A stretch of 64,000 nucleotides of DNA from Caenorhabditis remanei (taxonomy: Eukaryota; Nematoda; Chromadorea; Rhabditida; Rhabditidae), in the NCBI RefSeq assembly GCF_010183535.1, contig NC_071332.1:186001-250000 (forward strand). Direction: 5' to 3'. The translations under genes and the position numbers were made by a program. Shown here in pieces: positions 11,801 to 22,159 of the stretch. The first letter of the stretch is position 1. Each line of letters starts with the position of its first letter. Below the pieces are notes generated by a model. That model saw only the letters and a list, made by a program, of their open reading frames with translations. It was not told the origin of the DNA and made no database searches.

Positions 11801-13536
11801 AACGAATTCGGATGGGCCGTTGTTGACAATTTTCTGGGTTCGGATCACTACAAATACACAGCCAAGTGAGTGGTGATTCAGTCGGGGAGGGTAGGAAGAT
11901 GGTTGGTAAACACAAGCAGATGTGTTGTATTCTCACGTAAACTCCTGATTCTCATGGTGCATCATCACAGCTGATCGTCGGCGGCGGCGGTCGTCTGTGT
12001 GAATCCGAAAAGGGGAGAAATGGAATCTATAGAATCGGGGACGATCGAAAACACAAACGTTTGTGTTTTGTTCTATTGTACAGTATCTATTTCATGAATA
12101 TAATCCTTCTTTCAGAGAGATCGAGAGACTGTATGAAAGAGGATTGTTCAGTCCCGGACAACTTATGGAGGGGAAGAATAAGGACGAGAATCATATCAAG
12201 GATATTCGATCTGATCACATTTATTGGTACGATGGATGTGATGGACGGGCTAAGGATGCAGCGACCGTCAGACTCCTCGTCTCAATGATTGATTCTGTAA
12301 TTCAACATTTCAAAAAACGAATCGATCATGATATTGGAGGACGGTCTCGTGCAATGCTTGCGATTTACCCTGGCAATGGGACTCGATATGTGAAACATGT
12401 GGACAATCCCGTAAAGGATGGAAGGTGTATTACTACCATCTATTACTGTAATGAGAACTGGAATATGTCTACTGATGGAGGAACTCTTCGATTGTACCCA
12501 GAGACCTCCATGACTCCAATGGATATCGATCCGAGGGCAGATCGACTTGTATTCTTTTGGTCAGATCGGAGGAATCCACATGAGGTTATGCCAGTCTTCA
12601 GACATAGATTTGCTATAACTATTTGGTATATGGATAAATCCGAGAGGGATCGTGCCTTAGCTCGAGGAAAAGAGGCAGATGCCGCGTGTGCAGCAAAGAA
12701 AGAGAATGATCCTTCTCCTCCAAACTCTCAACTTGGAACTCCTGCAAGGCCTAGAAAGAATCCAAGTAGCCATGATTTGTCGAAACTTGATCTTCGACTA
12801 TTCCCATCAACATCCTCAGATCCAACATTGGTGTCAGCGGCGTCTGATGATAGAGGTGAGCATTACTTTAGAATTTTTGTCAATGTTATGAGCACGTTCG
12901 CTTGTTGTGTGTTTCTGAATTGATTGTAGTGCTTTCAGTTGACAATGAATTCCAATCGACGTCTTCTTTGGCTCATCCAGAATCGACAGACTCTGGTAAG
13001 ATAGATTATTTTGTGGATGCTTAGAGAATAATATAGATAAGCATGGCTAATGTAATGAGTATATTATTTTTGAGTTTTTAAATGTTGCAAATCAATACTG
13101 ACATCAAATTCTGTAGGCATCTAAACAAGTGGTGGCCGAACTTTCGTACTATTGCATTTTCTCGGTCATTGGCACGATGAGATACTTCGTAGTTAGTCAG
13201 TACAATGGTAGCCTAGAAGTATGAAAGCTCGGTCATCTAGTTTTCGTAGGCATTTTTCAAATGTTTGCCAAAAAAGGAATGACAGTTGTAGATTAAATTG
13301 GTTTCGCAAAGACTGATAATCCCTTTTTCCGACTCTCTAATATTCCAGGTGTCTCCCTCTCCACCTTCCACGAACCTCACAACCACCATCTGGAACGTAC
13401 CAGTAGTCTCCAATCGATCTCAGACCACTTCCGTTCAGAACGATCAAATGAACGTCGTAGCTCAGGTAGCAGTGACCAAGATCTGGATGATGGATTACCA
13501 CCGCCACCGCAGAATAATCCAGAATACATCATCTGA
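5878..13536 (+). CDS. egl-9: EGL-9, HIF prolyl 4-hydroxylase (PHD/EGLN) with MYND finger
   Basis: Ten exons join in frame: 5878-5970, 6195-6326, 7607-8078, 8130-8260, 11335-11457, 11636-11719, 11771-11865, 12116-12855, 12939-12995 and 13349-13536, giving about 704 residues (C. elegans is about 720). An N-terminal MYND zinc finger spans about residues 48-86, starting CAVC and ending HKMMC. A Ser/Pro/Thr-rich linker follows, then the 2-oxoglutarate/Fe(II) dioxygenase domain. Iron ligands are H471 and D473 (KHVDNP) and H532 (NPHEV); the 2-oxoglutarate arginine is R541 (HRFAIT), with the spacing of human EGLN1. The C-terminal tail ends PEYII. Role: oxygen-dependent hydroxylation of HIF-1, marking it for VHL-mediated degradation. 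The ATG at 5878 is chosen because it gives the known short N terminus; other 5' exons are possible. Confidence 0.96.
6327..7606 (+). other. egl-9 intron 2 (1.28 kb)
   Basis: No nested gene is visible. The intron carries an inverted pair of the TAGAGCGC-core repeat at 6955-7010 and otherwise AT-rich sequence. It splits the MYND finger between exon 2 (zinc ligands CxxC, CxxC) and exon 3 (final H and C). Confidence 0.5.
6955..7010. repeat. TAGAGCGC-core hairpin repeat (inverted pair)
   Basis: The left arm reads CAGCAGAGCGTCATTGCAAC and the right arm is an imperfect inverse ending near CGCGCTCCACCGG. It belongs to a dispersed family seen at about eight places in the window. Confidence 0.55.
8261..8470 (+). 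other. In-frame read-through of egl-9 exon 4 ending at a polyadenylation signal
   Basis: Past the exon 4 donor (GTTGGT, a weak donor) the egl-9 frame stays open for 68 codons to a TAA at 8465-8467. An AATAAA hexamer overlaps that stop. The sequence is GC-rich for an intron and encodes a Cys/Pro-containing stretch (for example PFVPSPPEFYVI). If used, it would give a truncated EGL-9 with MYND finger and linker but no catalytic domain. This is inference; it could also be a repeat relic, since the antisense frame is open as well. Confidence 0.3.
8471..11334 (+). other. Remainder of the large egl-9 intron 4
   Basis: About 2.9 kb with no exon chain I could support. It has a CT-rich region at about 9290-9500 and a C/T-rich, coding-looking but unsupported patch at 10730-11160. 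The intron ends in the acceptor GCACTTTCAG at 11334. Confidence 0.4.
11501..11573 (-). tRNA. tRNA-Arg (anticodon CCT)
   Basis: Read on the minus strand, the 73 bases fold as a tRNA. The acceptor strand is GGCCGTG (pairing with CTCGGTC, with one U-U mismatch at pair 6 and one G-U at pair 2). The D arm is GCC/GGC, the anticodon stem CCGGT/ACCGG with loop CTCCTAA, giving anticodon CCT, and the T arm GCAGG-TTCGAGT-CCTGC. Both internal promoter boxes are intact. The gene lies antisense inside the 178-base egl-9 intron 5. The acceptor mismatch leaves open that it is a diverging copy, but the rest of the fold is clean. Confidence 0.88.
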
Positions 13537-13565
13537 ATCTCTATGCGTTGTCTATATATACCTCA

Positions 13566-13580
13566 CCCCCCCCCCCCCCC
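13566..13580 (+). repeat. Poly-C run (15 C) in the egl-9 3' UTR
   Basis: Fifteen consecutive C lie about 30 bases after the egl-9 stop. The complementary G run is of the kind that forms G-quadruplexes. Confidence 0.9.
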
Positions 13581-13844
13581 TTTCCCCAAAATAACGGGTA
13601 ATCCTTACAAAAAATTCCTCCTGACTTGAATTGTGTATGTAAATTTAAAAGAACTCTATCCCGAATGTTTTATAAAATCCCGAACTTCCACTTTCTGGGT
13701 ACGATTTCTCGACGAGCTAACGTGTTTTTCAAATTTTTCACTCCAAAAAAATTCCAAAAAAAATCTGTGATAAAAAGTGCAGCCAATAGAACTATATCCT
13801 ACCTTTTTTCTGTATTTTGGTCTCCTCTGCGCCTATACATGTCC

Positions 13845-13850
13845 AATAAA
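13845..13850 (+). terminator. Likely egl-9 polyadenylation signal
   Basis: AATAAA lies 309 bases after the stop codon and is the first canonical hexamer downstream on the plus strand. It implies a 3' UTR of roughly 330 bases. Confidence 0.5.
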
Positions 13851-15870
13851 AGAATCAATGTTTCAATGTGTTCTCAATTACATACAGAATATACACTACA
13901 TGACTTTTTTGGGTTAGAGAGAGGGAGACCGTCGGAAAATTGTTTGTCAAGTGGATTTGTTGGGTGGAAAACGACACAAACTCTTCACTCCTTTATAACC
14001 CCCCCCCCCCCCCCCCGACAACAACTCAGATACACTTTTCTTTTATTCTGGGTGTCATGGCGTTATATTTCGTTTTCAGATGAGTCATCACTATGGTATT
14101 TTTAGAATTGATGTGACCTTGTTATTGTTTTCTTTACTGTTAATCACCGAACACTTTCTGTAAGTTTTCAGTCAGCTAGCTAGATGAAAATTATCCCCAA
14201 TTTCTTATCTCAAACGTTTTTTGTTCCGTCATGGCGTGTTATGTCACACGAGTCATAAAATTTCGCAAGATTAGAATCCCAAGAACTTTAAAGATGTGGT
14301 AAAGATTTTTCCCAGGAAGTTGGAAATTTTCTGTTTGATAGGCGGTATGGCTTGGGTTTTTACATTTTAAAATCATAATTTTTGTGTTCTAGGTACTGAA
14401 TGCTACCAGAAAACTCTATTTTTAAATTTAAATGTAGGAACATTTGTAATTATAAATTAAAAACAACAATTTTAGAACAAATTGTCCTAACTACAGTTTT
14501 GAGATTTTTGAAGTTTCGTGAACAAGAATAAGCTATAATCTCTTTTATCAAAATTTAAAGCCTGATCTTCTAATACCAAATTCCAGAAAATAATTGGCTC
14601 CCTTGACTTACTTGAAGCGGGTTTCAATTACTATTCCTCTAAAGACTAAACCATCGTTATCGGAAAAATCGTAACATCACATAGGACAACGTTAAGAAAA
14701 TTATTTGACTAGAAATCTAGTTTTGAAATATAAATCTCTTGAAGTGACTCGAGAAAGGTGTTGAAGTGACTAGAGTATATTGATCTGAAAGGGTGGAGAG
14801 AAATTTTAGAAATTGTTGTGGCATAGAGAATTCTCGAACTTTATACCCAAAGTGCTTGGTTTCCAGTTTGAACTTGAAAACGCATTATTCAGAAACCTGA
14901 CTAGAACATCTCCGATTTTATTGTGAACAAGATCCCTCCCCCAATGAATAGCGAGGCTCACTTCCTACAGTAACTCTCGACACACTTTTTTTCAAGTTTA
15001 CAAAATTTTCATGAATGACACATCCTTGTATAGCAGAATAAACTATACGATTTTCATTCCGAACGTTCTGAAACAAAACCAAAAACGATGCGACGAGTCG
15101 ACCAAATGTTTAAATATCAAAACTTCTCACCTCCTCCTCTTCTTCTTTATTCAACTTTGTTCTGTCCGTTTTGTAATTTTGTCCAGTTGTTCCGCTCGTA
15201 AACCACTATGTTCTTCCTCCTCCTCCCCCATCTAATTACTGAAAGAACACTTCAAAACTTTTCCTCTCCTTCAACATTCTCCCGTCCCTTCATATCAGCT
15301 GGAGACGCTGCACCTTTTCCGTCTATTTCTGCGTCTCTTGAACGGTTTCCCAATGTTTTTGGGCGTCTCTATGCCTCCCATCAGGTCTCACCACGCGCGT
15401 GTTTCTTGGCTATTGTACAAATAAATATTTGCGCGCGTAGCACCACCACCACCATCACATAGCAGTATGCTTTTGAAACGCCTATGCGTCTGTCCCCCCA
15501 ATAGCCTACGTTCTGCTTCTTTTTCCCGCATTTTTCCGTTCTTCTTCCGGGCAAATTATCCCGCCCGTTCTTCAGAAGGACAATAAAATCAAAACAAGCG
15601 CCATCTCTCTCCCCCTTTCCCCCTTTGAATCCATAATTCTCTGAAAATTTCCATATTCAGTTTCTCTCTCGGATTCTCTACTCCCCAGTTCAGTCACCTT
15701 CCAATGATAATATGCGCCCCGACAGAGACACGGGGCGCCGATAACAACATACAAACCACCATCTTTCATCCATTTTTTGTGCAACAAACCACGAAGAAGA
15801 CAACGCCTCTGAAAGAAGGAGAAAGAGGAGGAGGAGGGCGCAAAAGATTTGTTCATTCGGAAAGTATCAA
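13851..15870. other. 2 kb spacer between egl-9 and chw-1
   Basis: No supported gene. Contents include an 18-base poly-C run at 13999-14016, a short duplicated GAAGTGACT unit near 14740-14775, and a CT-rich zone at about 15110-15700 that probably includes the chw-1 promoter and 5' UTR. Confidence 0.45.
13999..14016. repeat. Poly-C run (18 C)
   Basis: Eighteen uninterrupted C between egl-9 and chw-1. Runs of this length are G-quadruplex candidates on the other strand. Confidence 0.9.
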
Positions 15871-17894
15871 ATGGAGAACAAATTGAAGTTGGTCGTGGTG
15901 GGAGATACGTTTACTGGTAAAACGAGGTGAGATTTTTTTGTTTTGAATTGATTGAATTGAAATTATTTCTAGTTGGTTTTGTTCTGTACTTTGACAAAAA
16001 AATGAAAATTCAATTGAAAATTACCAATTTTAAGATACCGGGTTCTCTTGAATTCGTATTTTGTAGCTTTATTTGAACTCACCAAAGAGTAGTTTGATTT
16101 TTAATTTCTCGAAAAGATCTGTTTCAGTCTTTTTGTTTTACTGAATTTTAAAACTGTATAGCTACCAGATTACTTAATTTACATCACTTTGAGTAATGCA
16201 CTTTCAAAGATAAGACTGAGAGAACGCAGAGCAGCAAGAGCGTCTGACTGCTCTGCGCTCTCTCCCTCTCTCAGTTTTAGTGTTTTGTCTTTGACGGCGA
16301 AAGAACATTTTTAACTATAAAACATTTAACTCTATAAGATACTAAAGTTAAGGTATAAAAAATACTTTTTGCGACTTCATAAGTCTGTTTCATAAATTAT
16401 CAATTTTATCAGGAGAAAACCATTTTATGAAATTTTCCAATTCTTCGGCGTTGACATCAAAATCAAAATAACTTTTTCCCTAGTTAGCCCCAGCACCCGC
16501 ACTTTCAAACTTCTATCTTTCTCCTTCCAAGTTTATGAGCCATAAACTGTTGATTGACAACCATCTTATCAATCATAATAATTTTTCCTAAAACCCCATT
16601 AATATCTCCATTTATCAATAACAAAAAAATGACTTCCGTTTCTCTAAATCAAAGGAAATTGCCTAAATCCGTTAAGTAATTTGATTAAAGTCACATCAAG
16701 CGCAACGACACTTATCCCTCCCTCACACCCGATTCCATTCAATTACCCATTCATCTTTCTCTCTTTTTTGTAAAACCAGTTATTTGTTGCAGCCTTCTTG
16801 TCGCCTACACGAAGAAACAATTCCTCGATAACTACTCGACTACCGTATTTGATAATTGGGCCGTCTCGGTGCTTATCGATCACAAAAATTATGCGGTCAG
16901 CCTATTTGACACTGCTGGTCAGGTATGCCCTTTTTGCGAATTTGGATTATGCATTGACCGATAAATTTATCGGATTAAAACGAACACATTCTCTCTAATT
17001 TGATGAGCAAATAGATTCTTTTAAACAATTCGTGTGGAGAATGGGTAGGCACGAGTTTTTGTGAAAGCTGAGAATTGTTTGTTTTCAATTAACCTTCTCG
17101 TGTTTTTTAACCTGAATTGGGTCATTCAAACATCAGAAAACAGGAAAAACTAGCGCTCGAAATGGGGCGTCCCGCTTTTATCCGGTCAGCTACTCGACTA
17201 CCGTAGGACGGGGACGCGGGACGTCCCAACTCGTCCCATTTCGAGCGCTAGGAAAAACGATTAAGGAGTCAGTGGTAGCGTTAAGGGGGAAAAAAGTTAA
17301 ATGACTCGGGAATAGAATTTAGATGGGAACGGAGTTACAATACGATTATCACACGCTTTAAAAGTTTAGTTCCCGGCCCAATTCTCTTATGATCAACGAA
17401 TCCCAGTTGAATTCATTCAAAAGTCTTAATACATCATTATCAAAACGATAATTTCACTTTAATTATTTCAGGGAAGCTACGAAAAAATCAGATGCCTCAG
17501 TTACCCGCATGCCAACGTATTCCTTGTCTGTTTCTCAATGACCGATAAGAAAACTTTAGAGTCATGTAGAACACTCTGGATACCAGAAATCAGAAAATAT
17601 GCCGGTGATAACGTTCCAATTATGCTAGTCGGAACGAAAAACGATCTAGTGGACAATGCAGATTTACATAATGTTGTGACAGAGGACTATGCAAAGAAAG
17701 TTGCTCATGAGGTTAATTGGGGAATAACAGACTTTTCAAACAGAAATGAATTTCAGATTGGTTGTCACAAGTTTTTCTCCTGCTCAGCACTGACACACAA
17801 AGGACTGAAACGTGCCTTTGATGAAAGTTTTCTGGCGGCAGTAGGTGTGAAATTCGAAGAGGAACAGCCGAATCCGTGTTGTATAATACTTTGA
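15871..17894 (+). CDS. chw-1: CHW-1, Wrch/Chp-type Rho GTPase
   Basis: Three exons (15871-15926, 16793-16922, 17472-17894) encode 202 residues covering a whole Rho G domain. The P-loop is GDTFTGKT at residues 11-18, G3 is DTAGQ ending at Q62, G4 is GTKND and G5 is CSAL. The C terminus is NPCCIIL, a CAAX-like end whose terminal Leu predicts geranylgeranylation, with a neighbouring Cys that could be palmitoylated. Residue T13 takes the place of Gly12 of Cdc42/Ras, an unusual substitution at a position that normally controls GTP hydrolysis. Established knowledge: C. elegans CHW-1 is the Chp/Wrch homologue, also departs from Gly at this position, and acts in axon guidance. Intron 1 (866 bases) and intron 2 (549 bases) each contain a palindromic repeat. 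Confidence 0.92.
16203..16296. repeat. Palindromic repeat in chw-1 intron 1
   Basis: Inverted arms run from TTTCAAAGATAAGACTGAGA on the left to a matching TCAGTTTTAGTGTTTTGTCT on the right. The inner part, GAACGCAGAGCAG, is opposed to CTGCTCTGCGCTC. The same CGCAGAG-core motif recurs near 22735 and 52515. Confidence 0.65.
17143..17258. mobile_element. 100-bp MITE with 8-bp target duplication (hAT-like)
   Basis: The element (17151-17250) begins TAGCGCTCGAAATGGG and ends with the exact inverse CCCATTTCGAGCGCTA, so it has 16-bp terminal inverted repeats. The 8-base sequence GGAAAAAC flanks it directly on both sides (17143-17150 and 17251-17258). The interior is GC-rich and partly palindromic. 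An 8-bp duplication with short inverted repeats is characteristic of the hAT superfamily; that assignment is inference. It has no coding capacity and lies in chw-1 intron 2. Confidence 0.78.
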
Positions 17895-18096
17895 GATCGT
17901 TCGTTTCTTGCTATTAGTATTCTACTTATTTACTTGTACATCGCTCACTCATTTCCTAGTCCAAATCGATTCCGTTTTCAATTTTGTTTCTTGAATTCCT
18001 TCCCACCAAACTGAACTCTCAGCTTTACTTTTTCTCTATGTTCTTCATTATTTGTGATCATATCAATTGACGTTCAATCGACGCAATGTCAAATGA

Positions 18097-18102
18097 AATA
18101 AA
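18097..18102 (+). terminator. Likely chw-1 polyadenylation signal
   Basis: AATAAA lies 203 bases after the chw-1 stop. The region between 17895 and 18356 otherwise holds only the two convergent 3' UTRs of chw-1 and the transporter. Confidence 0.5.
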
Positions 18103-18175
18103 TGAATGTGCTATTTCAAATCATGAATAACAAAAATCTGATTATCATGACTTTCTAACTTCTTTCAGAATTCAA

Positions 18176-18181
18176 TTTATT
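18176..18181 (-). terminator. Likely OATP-gene polyadenylation signal
   Basis: TTTATT on the plus strand (AATAAA on minus) lies 176 bases past the transporter stop. A second overlapping copy follows at 18180-18185. Confidence 0.45.
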
Positions 18182-18356
18182 TATTTAAAGTCGTTGCTCA
18201 AAAAACTAGAACACCCGCTAATGACAACGAATAAACAAAACTATGAGGAAGAGATGAACATTTTGGAATGGGATCACACATAACAAGGCACAATTTGAGA
18301 TATCTAGAAATCAAATAAAAGTGGATATGCATTTGAAAAGATCATCAAAAAATAAA

Positions 18357-21300
18357 TTAAGATCCTCTTTGATCGATCAGTTGATCCAGTTCATATGCAG
18401 TCTTTTCAACTTTTTCAGCCGCTTCTTTTACACTTTCCTTTCGTTTCGGTTTTAGTTTTTCCTCTTCTTCCTTCTTTTCTTCATCTTCTGGAGTCACTTC
18501 TTCTATCAATTTCAGCCCACTCGCCCAGAACCAAACCCAGACATCTGAGATGAGGGAGAAGATTCGAAGGCATCCGTAGATGACGTGGAGCCTGAATTTC
18601 TATTATTTTTTGAAGAAACTATTATTCTTGGATTCTATACCTGACTCTTAATTCATCAGTATCATAAACCTGACAAGAACCTGATGAATCACAAGATTTC
18701 TGCCAAAGTAGACACGACATATCAATAATTTTTCCCCAGATAATCGGAGAGGGAAGTGTAGCCAGAAGACTGACAAGGAATCCGTTGAATCCGAGAGAAA
18801 CACTTCGATGCTCCGGTGGGACTGCTCTGAGGACGATGAGCATTCCAGGTACAACACCGAGTCCACCGAATACTGCACCAAACGCTTGATGCATGAAGAA
18901 TCGACCAAATCGCTCCTCACACACTTCTGAAACAAGGGTGGTAAAGTTGCAAAAAAATAGGTATCAGAAAATATTAATGTGCTGGTTAATCGATATTCTG
19001 AATGCCGTGATCCAGGGTTTCAAAGAGTATGGAGATAAAGCCTTCTACTCACCAGTTTTACAATACGACCTGCTAACTTCCTTGACTCTATTCTCCACAC
19101 ATGCACAGTTTTCAAAAATCAAAGTGTCCACACTTGCTTTCGTCATATCAAAGATACTGTAGTTCTTCCAACCCATCGCACAGCCGGCGTGGCACGGAGA
19201 GTAGTGTGCGTTTCCACTGAAAGTTCACAAGGAGCTTTATCAAAAACATAGCAAGGATACACTCACTCCACGTCACAAACAGGGTACAACGGAGTGTTAT
19301 CACACATGCAATCATCTCTACATCCATCAAATACCGGACCATTCACTTTGATTTGGTCACCAATTTGACCGATGACAGACTTACATCCGACTGTTCCGTT
19401 TGCAAATGAAACTAAAGCGGCTATCAAACTACATACTGAAAATTTTTCGGAAATCAAGATAATTCTGAAAATAATTTTAGTTACCTGCGACCCAAGCGGC
19501 TGCTTTTCTTCCTTGCAACTTGAAGAATTTCATCGAGACACTTCCCAACATAACTCCACAAGCAAATCCCACAATGCCGGTAGTAGCAATGTATCTTTGA
19601 ATCCTGTACTGAGGGACTCCAAACTGAAGTTCCAAATATTTTGCCTGGAACACAAAGTATCCCTTGAAAGCGAGCACATCGATGATTCTTCCGAACATTG
19701 CTCCGATAAAGATTTTATTTTTCAGCAAAGTCGTGATAGTTGCCTTGAAATCATTCACTTTATCCATGACTGTTTCTGGCATCAGTGCTTTTCCCTGTTC
19801 ATCTTTTTTGATGTGACGATCCACGAGATTCAGACGTTTCTTTGGTATCACTTTACCACTTAAATCATGGTCTATATAAGTAAAATGCGTTGATGAGTAC
19901 TTACTCTTCATCTGTCTCATCCGGCGCATTAATATCAAGATCGTCTGAGGGGAAACAATAGAGAACCAAAGAGGGACCGAAGAGGAGGGTTCCAAAGATG
20001 AGGAATCCAAGCCACCAGCATCCAATCCACATGGGATCAAGGGGAGTGAGTCCTTGTGGAGCTGAAATGATTGGGAATGATTTAGATACAGTTATTGTCA
20101 ATTGGATATAGAAACGATATATATACGGTGCACCAGAACTGACCGGGACATGAATACGAGTCAAACACCCTCACTGAACTCGTTATTTTAGAGATCGGCC
20201 CGAATTGGCTGATTATGGTTCATAACAGTTCTATAAAGTTAAATATTTTTGGCGGTTCTAACTAGAATCAGTTGTAATTCATCCTCCCCTTGGGTTCAAC
20301 TTTTTCCTTCTTTAGTACTTTTGAGACAACTGATTTCAAAAAAAAACTTACGATTAAAGTCTACATACAACTTGTTCAATTGCCCTCCAACCAGCAATCC
20401 GATGACTGGACCAAGAATTTTGACAAAAAACATGAATGCTGAAAACCACTTTATCATTTTCAGTAACCCTATCAAAACACTCACAGAAGTACAGCGGCAA
20501 ATTCTGTTTCTTCACATTATCATCCATCAGCGGCAATCCCAATGAAAACGGCATAGTTCTTCCTACTCCGAGAACCAAAAGACCTCCGAAAATCATCATA
20601 AATGGTCCCATCGTAGAGTGTCCACTCTTGCAAGCGTAATGTTCCTGACGTACCAAGTTAAGCATAGAGTGACAGAATCCGTAAGGGAGAGCAACCATTG
20701 CTCTGACATTTGACATTTTCGCCTCGGTGATTGGGAATTTTTCTGAGATGTGTTTCTCGAGTCTCTCGCAAATACTGGATCCGTTGTTATAGTAGCAGTA
20801 TTCCACGTATTTTTGAAGCAGGTCAGTTTTTTCGTCTCCTTCCTGGAAACGAGAGCTTAGGTCAACAAACAATTATTAGTAAAGTTGTCTTACATAATTC
20901 ATCACAACTTCATTTTTCGGGTCAATTAGTGGATGAAGTTCTTCCAACCACTGATGTTCCGTGAAATTGAAATCTCCATTCACCAGATTCCTATCAATTT
21001 GATGAGCTAATGAACTTGAAATGTGAGTTGTCACATTCGCCTGTTCAACTGGGAACAAGAAGTTACTACTGGCAATCATAAAATTAGCGATTGAGATCAA
21101 GATGCATCCGGCTCCGATCCATCGAGCACGATTTCCTTTCCCGCCAAAATAACTTGTAAAAATGACGACGGGGATGTATGCAAAGTCACCAGCAGATACC
21201 ATTGTACCACTAAGTCGGGATGGAATTTGGAATTGTTTTTCGATGAACACAACGGCACTGTAAACATCTTGTTGTATTTTTTATTTTGGAACATTTTTGC

Positions 21301-22159
21301 TACACCCCGTACTTGAATACGCTTTTAGAGAAGCCAAAATGTTTGTGCTAAAACTAACCCTTCGAGATCTTCAAGTATGAACGAGCTCATAGAAATTATG
21401 AACTAAAAACTTAAGCATCAATTTGAGCGAGTCATCATCCAAGAAATAGAACCATACAACCTTCGAACGTTTTGCTATGCACAGAGACGAGCTTACAATC
21501 TCTGAGCCAACTTTTTTCCAACTATGCTTTTTCCAAACTACAAACATCACTTCCGAGTCTCATCAACGTTTTCTTGCATTACCGCGTAAATTCAAATTGG
21601 TCACAAAACACCAACATGCTTTGTGTCCGTTATCATCACAATTTTGTCTGTCACACGATGAAAATCTGATGGGAAAATCATAATCGCTAGTTGAGAGCCT
21701 ATTATTATTATTGTGTCTCGTTCCAACAAAAATCGCCTTCTTTGATAAGACACTATAAAAGTTTGACGGGTTCAAAAGACCTTGATTGACGTATGTGTCG
21801 TTGGAATGCATTAAAAAAATATGAACACATAATACTGTGAAAAAAATAAAGTTTGGCCAACAATTTTCAAAAATAATTTTTGCGGGTAAAACACTTTATT
21901 TCACAAATGCACTAAAGTGTTTTGCCCGCTAAATTTTTTTTTGAAAATCCTTGGCCAAACTTTATTTTTTCACAGTAACTTGTGACAAGTGGGCTGTATT
22001 ATTTTTTAATGGAGCGCAGTGATGCTAATATGATAAATAGAAAAAAATTTAGTAAACGCGCTCTACTGAAACTAACCTTGTCATATAAAATCCTCCGATC
22101 GATTCCAGAAAATAAACCGTACCAAACACGATGAAAAACCATGTTATTTTAGATATCAT
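18357..22159 (-). CDS. Organic anion transporter polypeptide (OATP/SLCO family)
   Basis: Ten exons: 22077-22159, 20894-21257, 20485-20842, 20352-20438, 19905-20061, 19485-19858, 19267-19435, 19053-19216, 18641-18926 and 18357-18591. They join in frame into about 758 residues. Family marks include QFQIPSRLSG and SYFGGKGNRARWIGAGC near the N terminus, DPMWIGCWWLGFL in the middle, a Cys-rich extracellular loop with YSPCHAGCAMG, and a charged Lys/Glu-rich C-terminal tail. About 12 membrane segments are expected. Role: sodium-independent uptake of amphipathic organic anions at the plasma membrane. I associate it with C. elegans Y32F6B.1. The ATG at 22159 is tentative: the same frame is open upstream (PPEAGEEDSGFR) to an in-frame TGA, so an extra 5' exon may splice in. 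A MITE lies in intron 1. Confidence 0.88.
21835..21975. mobile_element. 141-bp fold-back MITE, TA-flanked (family A, copy 1)
   Basis: This is nearly a single palindrome. The left end CTGTGAAAAAAATAAAGTTT is mirrored by the right end AAACTTTATTTTTTCACAG. TA dinucleotides flank both ends (21833-21834 and 21976-21977), as expected for a Tc1/mariner-type target duplication. It shares its terminal pattern (CTGTsGAAAAAATAAAGTTT, s = strong base or absent) and the TTTTCAAAAA segment with the longer element at 51558-51814. It is located in intron 1 of the OATP gene. Confidence 0.75.
22011..22071. repeat. TAGAGCGC-core hairpin repeat (inverted pair)
   Basis: The left arm contains GGAGCGCAGT and the right arm is AACGCGCTCTACTGAAAC. 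It ends 4 bases from the splice donor of the first OATP exon. Confidence 0.5.
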
